DNA of 64,000 bases from Sphingobium sp. KCTC 72723 (lineage in GTDB: Bacteria > Pseudomonadota > Alphaproteobacteria > Sphingomonadales > Sphingomonadaceae): positions 3,938,001 through 4,002,000 of the forward strand of contig NZ_CP060388.1 in the NCBI RefSeq assembly GCF_014280435.1, written 5' to 3'. This document shows, piece by piece, positions 11,139 to 17,340 of this stretch. Numbering within the stretch: the first letter of the stretch is position 1; every line of letters begins with the position of its first letter. The notes beneath the pieces were generated by a model. That model worked only from the letters and a program-made list of their open reading frames with translations, had not been told where the DNA came from and did not search any database. A program made the translations under genes and the position numbers.

Positions 11139-11579
11139 TCAGGCAGAATATCCACTTATCCCCATGTGCAGTTTTGCCAGGCCACCTCTCTGCTTGCAGT
11201 TTTTCAGCGCCTTGCCAGCTGAAACTAGCTTGCACTTCTTGCTGCGCGCTACTGCCACCGCCTCGAAGTGTTCGAATAGCGGAAGCCCGCCGAGTATGCC
11301 AGAACCGTGCTGCTCCTGTAAGAGCGTGGCTGACTGATTGTTGGCGACAGTGGTTGGGACGTACTTTCTCGGCTGGATCGCGGTGAACGCGGCCCACAGA
11401 TGAGGATAAAGGTCTTTCAGCTCATTCGAAACCGATCGCATGATGAGCATTTCACCACTTTGGATCGCGCTGATTACCCGGTTCTTCGCCGAGTTTGACG
11501 TTGTCGTGAGCGCTTCCTTGATGCCGTGCAGGTCGATGACCCACTTAGGCGTAACCGCGCTAGAGGAAGCGGCCGCCAT
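11139..11579 (-). CDS. PIN-like toxin candidate, 3' end altered by IS3 insertion
   Basis: A 146-codon frame beginning 3 bp after the ImmA/IrrE gene. The N-terminal WVIDLHGIKEAL and a following SVSNELKDL resemble acidic positions of PIN-like ribonucleases, and KCKLVSAGKAL may correspond to the next conserved strand. The last codons, from GGATAAGTGG onward, are IS3 terminal sequence, so the original C-terminus is lost. Families of this kind (DUF4411-like) pair with XRE-ImmA antitoxin-like proteins. The motif match is weak and the protein may be inactive. Confidence 0.55.
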   Translation of the reverse strand: MAAASSSAVTPKWVIDLHGIKEALTTTSNSAKNRVISAIQSGEMLIMRSVSNELKDLYPHLWAAFTAIQPRKYVPTTVANNQSATLLQEQHGSGILGGLPLFEHFEAVAVARSKKCKLVSAGKALKNCKQRGGLAKLHMGISGYSA

Positions 11580-11582
11580 TCG

Positions 11583-12719
11583 CTAGGCAGCCCCAAAAAG
11601 CTGATCTTGATAGACAGGTTTAAGCCCGCTCAAGCGGTAAATGTCGATCTCGTCTAGCTGTTCAGTAATCCGTGCGCGCTTGAGCAAACTCAAAAGTCGC
11701 GTGCCATATTGCGTGCGCTTGTCACGCAAAGGGTCAGGTGTTCCTCCGCTACTCTTCTCGCCCTGGTCGCCAGAAGGCACGAAGTTGCGGTTGCCGAACT
11801 TGGCTTTCCATGCCTTGTAGTCGTCGCGAGCCAAGAAGTCAGTTTGAACTAGGCGGACGTAAGTCGCCTCCTGACTGATCCCCAACTTTTTCGCAAACAA
11901 GCGGATGAAATCATCGTCAGGGATGGGTGTGTAGCGAAAGCGGGCAAGTGCCGCTTTGATGAGGCGCTTGGGTGCCAGTAAGCAGGCTGCAAAGCGGTTA
12001 CAGAAACGCTCAACTCGATTCCGGATGATAGAGGGGTTGGATGCGCCTTCCTTGCGAAGGAGGACGTGCCCAAACTCGTGAGCAAGCGTGAACAGCTTGC
12101 GAGCCTTGCTGCTGTTTGTCGTGTTGATGACGATTGTGTGAGGGCCGTCATCAATATGGACGTACAGGCCAGCAGCTTCGTCGGTCTTGAAGGGACGGTG
12201 CAGAACCAGAACGCCAAGACTCTCGATGAATGAGCGCAGGCTGACGTACAGCTTATTGGCGTCCTGCCAATCTAGTTGCTGATCATCTGTAATGCCCCAA
12301 CGGGCACGCCACTTCGCAGCGAGATGGATCGCTTCTTCATCAGAGTAGCCCTTGGGCTTTATCTGCTCGACAGTTTCGTCAAGCCCAACGTCAAGGTCGA
12401 GCGCAGACAGGGTGTTGGACAGCTTCTCCACATAGCCAATGGCTTGGAGCGTGCCTTTCTCAAACTCGGCGATTTTGGGGCTGACGGTGCGGAAGTCGAC
12501 GGAGGCGAACAGCGGCAGTTCGCGCTGAGTAAAAAGCGCCTGCATCGGCACAGCCAATTCATCCGCAACGGATGTAATTTCCTCGTCGTCTAATTCGCCG
12601 CCGTTGTCCACGACTCGTTTGAGCTTAGACCGAGACACTCCACTGCGAGACGCGAGGGTAGCCAGATCGAGGCCGCGCGCGCTAAGGACGTTAGAGAGGG
12701 CGCCAGCAGGGATCTTCAC
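11583..12719 (-). CDS. XRE-HTH / ImmA-IrrE metallopeptidase fusion
   Basis: A 378-residue protein with an N-terminal helix-turn-helix (about residues 8-60, LATLASRSGVSRSKLKRVV) and an ImmA/IrrE (COG2856) peptidase domain with the zinc motif AHEFGHVLL near residue 215. Fused XRE-COG2856 proteins act as regulators or antitoxins that cleave partner repressors in mobile elements. Here the gene precedes a PIN-like gene by 3 bp, a known toxin-antitoxin arrangement. The start is a GTG at 12719 that abuts a GTG on the opposite strand (CACGTG), so one of the two starts is probably wrong. Confidence 0.82.
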   Translation of the reverse strand: MKIPAGALSNVLSARGLDLATLASRSGVSRSKLKRVVDNGGELDDEEITSVADELAVPMQALFTQRELPLFASVDFRTVSPKIAEFEKGTLQAIGYVEKLSNTLSALDLDVGLDETVEQIKPKGYSDEEAIHLAAKWRARWGITDDQQLDWQDANKLYVSLRSFIESLGVLVLHRPFKTDEAAGLYVHIDDGPHTIVINTTNSSKARKLFTLAHEFGHVLLRKEGASNPSIIRNRVERFCNRFAACLLAPKRLIKAALARFRYTPIPDDDFIRLFAKKLGISQEATYVRLVQTDFLARDDYKAWKAKFGNRNFVPSGDQGEKSSGGTPDPLRDKRTQYGTRLLSLLKRARITEQLDEIDIYRLSGLKPVYQDQLFGAA

Positions 12720-13241
12720 GTGTGTATCAACTTATGGCCTTGGCAAGCGACGACAACCGGGCTGACCTTCGCGCAGCTGGCTAACGTCCAGACGGTAGGG
12801 ATCGGACTGTATCTCGCGCTCGCGGTTATTCAAGCCGTATCAGCGACCGGCGTGGCTGGCCTCTCCCGGCGGGTAACGACGCTAAAGGGCGCGGTGACGG
12901 CAAACCTCATGAAGACCGAGGCCAGGAACGTCCGCACCTTGGCCGGGCAAGTCAGCGGGTTAGAGATCGGCTTTCACAAATTTAATCGTGTGCTGCTCTG
13001 GATCGTGTTCAGCCTGTTCGCCATAAGCGTAAGCTACTTCGCCTACTGTACGGTTTGGCAGGAGGCGCAGGCCCTCCAAGGCGGCACATGGTTCATATTC
13101 GGCTTCTACCTCGTTCTGCCAGTCGCCATCTTTGTAGCTTGCTCAACGATCATCTGGTGGAGATGCAGAGAGGTGGCTCAGCGGCTGACGGAAGCAGAGA
13201 AGCGCATCCAGCGGGCGATCTTAGGCTTGAAGGATGGCTGA
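12720..13241 (+). CDS. Small membrane protein of unknown function
   Basis: Up to 173 residues with about three hydrophobic segments (residues 20-45, 90-112 and 122-146) and a charged C-terminal helix (QRLTEAEKRIQRAI). The frame opens at a GTG at 12720 directly against the divergent XRE start; a later start cannot be excluded and no ribosome-binding site is visible. The stop overlaps the next gene by 8 bp, so it is co-translated with the DUF3800 protein. No family was recognised. A membrane protein paired with a predicted RNase H-fold protein is reminiscent of two-gene defence units, but that is only inference. Confidence 0.6.
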   Translation: MCINLWPWQATTTGLTFAQLANVQTVGIGLYLALAVIQAVSATGVAGLSRRVTTLKGAVTANLMKTEARNVRTLAGQVSGLEIGFHKFNRVLLWIVFSLFAISVSYFAYCTVWQEAQALQGGTWFIFGFYLVLPVAIFVACSTIIWWRCREVAQRLTEAEKRIQRAILGLKDG

Positions 13242-13983
13242 GGCGGAAATTATACCCGTAACTGAGATGCGGATCACGTACTTTGATGAGATTAAAGCTA
13301 ATGTCGCCATCGGCTTCCCTTGGTATATTGTAGGTGGGCTGTCAGCTTCGCCGGACGCGATTGCGTCACTGGAAGAAAAAGCGAATGATCTCGCCGAGGA
13401 GGTGTTCGGCACTCGCGATCTTCGCCCCAATACCGAATTTCACGCTTCACATCTCTATTCAGGTAAATCGCATTTTAAAGGGATGGCTGTCGATCGGCGG
13501 GTCGAGATTCTCCAGCGGCTAGGTCAGCTGATTGGTGAAGCTGAGGGCGTTTCGCGCATTTACGCATCCATCAATACGCCCGAGCTCTACAGCGCAAGCA
13601 AAGCTCCCGAATACGCCTTCATGCATTTCTGCGAACGCGTTCAAAAGTCATTGCCTCCGCGTACGAAGACGATCCTGATAGGCGACCAAGACGACGAGAA
13701 TTACAAACATATGATCGCCAGCTTTGCTACATATCGGGCGAACGGTACGCCTTGGAGCTACGGCATCAAGATTGGTGGCATACTCGATGCAGTACACTTT
13801 GCACGGTCGCACCATTCCCGAATGATCCAGCTTGCTGATACATATCTTTTTCTGAGCAACCACTACCGATCGGTTCGCAAGGGGTGGCAGGCGGACAAAC
13901 TGAAAGAAGCTATTCAAGGCATCGCCCTTGGCCCCCATCGGTATAAAGAATGGCCTACAGCGAAGGAGAGCGTCGGCAATTAA
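13234..13983 (+). CDS. DUF3800 domain protein
   Basis: A 249-residue protein resembling the DUF3800 family, which is common on mobile elements. It has an N-terminal YFDEIKAN (in place of the usual FIDESG), then a polar alpha/beta region, and the C-terminal MIQLADTYLFLSNHYRS motif. DUF3800 is predicted to have an RNase H-like fold, with the early acidic residues and the late Asp as candidate catalytic positions. Function is unproven. It overlaps the upstream membrane-protein gene by 8 bp. Confidence 0.7.
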   Translation: MAEAEIIPVTEMRITYFDEIKANVAIGFPWYIVGGLSASPDAIASLEEKANDLAEEVFGTRDLRPNTEFHASHLYSGKSHFKGMAVDRRVEILQRLGQLIGEAEGVSRIYASINTPELYSASKAPEYAFMHFCERVQKSLPPRTKTILIGDQDDENYKHMIASFATYRANGTPWSYGIKIGGILDAVHFARSHHSRMIQLADTYLFLSNHYRSVRKGWQADKLKEAIQGIALGPHRYKEWPTAKESVGN

Positions 13984-14238
13984 TCGCGTATTCTGTCGAT
14001 CGTTCGGGCCTGAAAGGGGCTGGAATCTCATCTGCTGTCGAAAAGCAGCCGCCGCGATATACCATCTTTCATCATTTTTGCGTCGGGAGCCGCCATTCCG
14101 TTACCGGCCAGTCCCTGCCATCACTGGTCCCCACCACCCCATCCCGCTATCGACTCCTCCACATCCCCAGCCGGACCGGACCCGGCCGCCCCACGCCCAG
14201 CCCCTCCGGCCCAGCTGTTCAACAGCAGGAGCCAGAGA

Positions 14239-14577
14239 ATGTCCCTACCCACCGGCCTTTACAAGATAGCCTTCACCTCCACATACGGCACCGACTTTGG
14301 GGTCCTGGTCCTGCAGGACGGTGGCAAGCTGCGCGGCGGCGACAGCGGCAACGCCTATGTCGGCACCTACGAGGAGGACGGCGAGGTGCTGACCATGCAG
14401 GTCAGCGTGACGCAGCATCGGCGGGTGCCCGGTGCTGTTATGAACGTGCTGGGATTTAACAACATCGTCGTGGAAATCGGCGGCCGGACCGACGACGCCA
14501 CACTGCGGCTGCGCGGCACGTCTAAGCAGGTACCGGGCGTACGGTTTGACGCGCGGCTGACGCATATCGCGGACTGA
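14239..14577 (+). CDS. GrlR-like small beta protein
   Basis: A 112-residue protein starting at the ATG at 14239 with AGGAG upstream. The layout LPTGLYKIAFTSTYGTDFGVLVL, then GGKLRGGDSGNAYVGTYEEDGE, and the later beta-rich RLRGTSK segment resembles the GrlR lipocalin-like fold, known from pathogens as a negative regulator of type III secretion genes. No type III genes are present. In alphaproteobacteria such proteins are orphans of unknown role. The match is from memory of the fold pattern. Confidence 0.6.
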   Translation: MSLPTGLYKIAFTSTYGTDFGVLVLQDGGKLRGGDSGNAYVGTYEEDGEVLTMQVSVTQHRRVPGAVMNVLGFNNIVVEIGGRTDDATLRLRGTSKQVPGVRFDARLTHIAD

Positions 14578-14618
14578 CCGTCATAGCTGCCCGCCCATAC
14601 ATGCCGGCGACCGTCGCG

Positions 14619-14843
14619 TCAGGCGGGTGTGCGCGGCACACTCTGAAACGGGCGCTGCCCACCGCTGAAAATCATGTGTCGATGCCAGAAAAGGGCAACC
14701 TGTTGGTCGCGCACGCAAATCTGACGCCGCGCTTCCATTACGGCTATGGTCTGGTGGAACGCTTCGTCGCTCACCTCAGCCAACTCTGGAAGAGGTATGG
14801 GGCCACCCCCCAACTGCTGAAGAATTTGGTTTTCCAGGGTCAT
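14619..14843 (-). CDS. Small hypothetical protein
   Basis: A 74-residue frame beginning MTLENQILQQLGGG, with a helical region LAEVSDEAFHQTIAVMEARRQI that could be a small winged-helix fold. There is no clear ribosome-binding site, and an alternative ATG lies 12 bases upstream. The N-terminal half looks like real protein, while the C-terminal tail is low in information. Not recognised. Confidence 0.4.
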   Translation of the reverse strand: MTLENQILQQLGGGPIPLPELAEVSDEAFHQTIAVMEARRQICVRDQQVALFWHRHMIFSGGQRPFQSVPRTPA

Positions 14844-14943
14844 CGGCATGCACAATGCTGCGACCGCACAAATGGTTCAACACGGATGCTTCGTTAACCC
14901 TGCTTTCTGCGACGGGCCGAGCAGAGGAATAAAGTGGCGATAT

Positions 14944-15219
14944 TCAGTGTAGGGTCGCCCCGGCTGGCACGTCGTTCTCGTCGTCGAGAAACGTCGCCAT
15001 CCCCTCGGTTACGACCGCCCGTGCAAATGCTTCGAAGGCGGCGGTGTCACTGTTGAACATCTGGTCCCACACGATGGACGTACCGCAGTCGTTGATAACC
15101 TCCAAGCCCCATAGACGCTCGCTCTCCAAGCGAAATATGTGGACACAAACAGTTATGCCGTCGCGGCTTACGGTGCGCGAGAGCGGGGATTCGACTATTT
15201 CGGGATCAGAATCAGGCAT
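14944..15219 (-). CDS. Conserved hypothetical protein
   Basis: A 91-residue acidic protein, with VCVHIFRLESERLWGLEVIND and DTAAFEAFARAVVTEGM as its most protein-like parts. It has the look of small ORFans shared among sphingomonads. No membrane segment, signal peptide or known motif is present. It stands alone on the minus strand beside the hexamer-repeat region. Confidence 0.6.
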   Translation of the reverse strand: MPDSDPEIVESPLSRTVSRDGITVCVHIFRLESERLWGLEVINDCGTSIVWDQMFNSDTAAFEAFARAVVTEGMATFLDDENDVPAGATLH

Positions 15220-15813
15220 GCGGTTCTCGTGGTTGCATAGACCCTAGCTGTATGTTGGCGCACGCCGAGGTGAAAGACCAAAGTGCCGATATGACGGTCT
15301 CTCCCTTTGGTGAGCAAGCATAACGGTTTAGGGCGGACTTGGCTCCCCGGGCTCGGTGCCCGGGCTAATACGCAAGGCCAACTGCCACTGCCTGCCATGG
15401 TTCTGCCATACCGGTGCCACGGCTGGACATCCCAACAGTGGCAGAAAAAACCGAGCTTTTGCGCGGGTTGTAGAGCGTTTGCCATAGCTGCCGTAGCTAG
15501 GGGCTTCGACTGTCTACATATATAGGGCGAGCTCTTTGGGGCTACATTACTCTACCGGTATATCTCTCCCGCAATATTAAAGAGATAAGCTATGGCAGCT
15601 ATGGCAGACCGGAAATTAGCGAGCTGTTAGAGTGGCTTAGTCTGCCACCCCTTCCACGCCTACTGTGCCACAGGAGTGGCAGACGGCGCGGCGGCTATGG
15701 CAGACGGATGGCCAACGGGCGGGAATGAAAGGTCATTGCTGTCCGCGATAGGGCTCGCAAGATACCCATCGACAATTGCCGGAACAACCCCTGCAGCCGC
15801 GCGTCCCCTAGCC
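15220..15813. other. Long intergenic region holding the CTGCCA/TGGCAG array
   Basis: About 590 bp without a convincing gene. It contains the hexamer array described separately and an AT-rich core around 15510-15600 (CATATATAGG, GCAATATTAA). That combination fits a regulatory region or replication-type site better than coding sequence. Confidence 0.5.
15382..15703. repeat. Array of nine CTGCCA/TGGCAG hexamers
   Basis: CTGCCA occurs at 15382, 15392, 15403 and 15642, and its complement TGGCAG at 15439, 15593, 15602, 15677 and 15698. Chance expectation for 322 bp on both strands is about 0.2. Neighbouring copies are 10, 11, 9 and 21 bp apart, close to one or two helical turns. Related TGCCAC/TGCCAT/CTGCCG variants fill the spaces. 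The function is unknown; an operator cluster or iteron-like site is possible. Confidence 0.7.
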
Positions 15814-16146
15814 ATGCCCAATCCAACCACAATCGACATTTCCCATAGCCTTGACCGCGAGGAGGTCCGCCGCCGCATGGCCAGGGGCGTTGGCAAGCTC
15901 GCCTCCCACATCCCCGGCGGCGCTGCCACCGTGACACACTCCTGGCCTAGCGCCGACCGTCTGGCGTTGACCGTGGCGACTATGGGGGTGGAAGTGCCGT
16001 GCACTGTAGACGCTGAGGACAATATGCTGCGGGTTACGCTGGAACTGCCCGGCATGCTCGCGCTGATGGCAGGGCCGATCTCCGCCATCGTTCGGAAGCA
16101 GGGCGAGCGGCTGGTGCTGGACGATAACTCTGCAGAAAAGGAATGA
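15814..16146 (+). CDS. Polyhydroxyalkanoic acid system family protein
   Basis: A 110-residue protein starting at MPNPTTIDISHSLDREEV, matching the small PHA_gran_rgn (PF09650-type) family. The repeated pattern is a conserved ISHSL near the N-terminus, a GVGKL helix and a beta-rich second half. The family is annotated as associated with polyhydroxyalkanoate granules on genomic context; a direct role is not proven. The open frame continues upstream but that part is low-complexity (MADGAAAMADG) and overlaps the hexamer array, so the later start is preferred. Confidence 0.7.
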   Translation: MPNPTTIDISHSLDREEVRRRMARGVGKLASHIPGGAATVTHSWPSADRLALTVATMGVEVPCTVDAEDNMLRVTLELPGMLALMAGPISAIVRKQGERLVLDDNSAEKE

Positions 16147-16191
16147 TCGCGCCGGACTGGCCATGCGCGATCAAGGAATTTCAGCTTTACG

Positions 16192-16416
16192 TCATGCTTG
16201 CCTGTGCCGAACGTATAGCAGCGCTGCCACAATAGCCGCCGAGCCTATGCCAACCGCTGCCCCTAGTGCGGTGACCCTTCCAGCCGCCTGGGGCGCGTCC
16301 TGCTCGTTGTCGCTGCCTCGAGGCGGCGGATCGGCTTGCGCACTATGTGCGTGCGGCGCGGGATGCGCGGGATAGGGCGGTGTGCTGCCGGGCGGCACGG
16401 CTGGCTTGTGCGTCAT
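16192..16416 (-). CDS. Small proline-rich single-pass membrane protein
   Basis: A 74-residue protein starting at the ATG at 16416, preceded by GGAGAG at 7-base spacing. It has a Pro/His-rich N-terminal half and one hydrophobic helix near the C-terminus (ALGAAVGIGSAAIVAALLYV) followed by basic RHRQA. Not recognised. It converges with the PHA-family gene. Confidence 0.6.
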   Translation of the reverse strand: MTHKPAVPPGSTPPYPAHPAPHAHSAQADPPPRGSDNEQDAPQAAGRVTALGAAVGIGSAAIVAALLYVRHRQA

Positions 16417-16568
16417 TGCTTTGCTCTCCAATTGAGTGGGCTAAACGACGCGGCTGTCGGAACAGTTTCCGAGAATCTGGACTGGACCAAGTTACACGCC
16501 AGGTACCGTCTTTTGCGTGTTCCTGGTTTGTTCTATAACCGCCACGTCGAGTCGCGGAGGAGAACGTC

Positions 16569-16655
16569 ATGACACAGATGTTTAATCACCCCATAGCTAC
16601 AGGGCTGGCTTGCCACGCCAGCTTGGTTACGACTGCCAGAATCTGGCCATGGTAA
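16569..16655 (+). CDS. 28-residue leader-type ORF
   Basis: The ATG at 16569 has the best ribosome-binding site in the region (CGGAGG, 8 bases upstream). The frame encodes a 28-residue peptide ending WPW, and its TAA overlaps the next ATG by one base (TAATG at 16653-16657). This looks like a translationally coupled leader for the following gene. Whether the peptide itself has a function is unknown. Confidence 0.5.
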   Translation: MTQMFNHPIATGLACHASLVTTARIWPW

Positions 16656-16864
16656 TGACCCGGGACTGTGCAACGGCGCGTCAGAATGTTCTTCGGGACG
16701 CCACGCGCGCCATATACGACGCGGTGTACCCGGGGCAGGAGTGGGCACCGGTAGGCTTCGAGGAAGCTGAGCGGTGCGAGACGGTCCATTACCGTAACGC
16801 TCTGGCGGCGGCACGCCACGCCAGCATGTTGCTTTCCGACACCGGCGACGGTCGGCTGCTGTAA
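16655..16864 (+). CDS. Small hypothetical protein
   Basis: A 69-residue protein (MTRDCATARQNVLRDATR onward) whose start is coupled to the upstream 28-codon frame. ATGs at 16649 and 16610 are alternatives. It is rich in Ala and Arg with a helical look. No motif was recognised. It is followed 6 bp later by another small gene, so the three form a small operon. Confidence 0.5.
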   Translation: MTRDCATARQNVLRDATRAIYDAVYPGQEWAPVGFEEAERCETVHYRNALAAARHASMLLSDTGDGRLL

Positions 16865-16870
16865 CGGCCG

Positions 16871-17200
16871 GTGAGCCAGAATAGAGAGGGCCTGCGCCGG
16901 GCGACGCAAATTCTTGAGGCTGCCGCCTGGCACTACGCTGTGCGCGTGGTGTGCAGCCGATGTCCGCACAGCGCGGCGTTCAATCCGCACGGGCTGTGGT
17001 GGCTTTTCCACCGCAAGGGCTGGGACGATCATTTGGAGGCTGCCCGTCAGCGATTTTGGTGCCGAGAATGTGCGCGGCAGATAGGCACGCGCGTGCGACC
17101 GGCACGGCTAGAGTTGGTTCGAGAGCAGGCCAGCGACGTGCGGCTCAGGATGCCGGACGAGCGCGAGTGGAAGCGGGCACTGAGCCGTTTTAGGGCGTAA
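16871..17200 (+). CDS. Zinc-ribbon-like hypothetical protein
   Basis: A 109-residue protein with a GTG start at 16871. Two CxxC knuckles are visible (CSRCPHSA and, about 35 residues on, CRECARQIG), suggesting a zinc ribbon. Helical arms lie on both sides. Similar small proteins occur in sphingomonads as orphans. It could bind nucleic acid or protein, but nothing more can be said. Confidence 0.6.
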   Translation: MSQNREGLRRATQILEAAAWHYAVRVVCSRCPHSAAFNPHGLWWLFHRKGWDDHLEAARQRFWCRECARQIGTRVRPARLELVREQASDVRLRMPDEREWKRALSRFRA

Positions 17201-17340
17201 TTGGCCGATGCACGAATGGCGCTGCCAGCGCCCACTCAACATCGGTCATATCCGATGGATATCGCAGTCCCTCCCGGCTATGCTCGCGCGGGGCAACACC
17301 AGTCCATGTTGCCACTCACTCCATCTCTTCGCAAAGAGGC

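Larger units (their letters stand above)
9860..11161 (-). mobile_element. IS3-family insertion sequence
   Basis: A 1302-bp element with imperfect 20-bp terminal inverted repeats: GGATAAGTGGATcgTCTGCC at 9860-9879, matched by the complement of 11142-11161 with two differences. It contains orfA and orfB on the minus strand and a strong hairpin behind orfB. No obvious target-site duplication is seen. The right end interrupts the 3' end of the PIN-like gene of a toxin-antitoxin operon. Confidence 0.85.

Noticed and set aside
9860..11161. Target-site duplication around the IS3 element
   Set aside because: Flanking bases on the two sides (GGCAAC and CCATGT) do not match, so no duplication can be claimed. 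Later rearrangement is possible.
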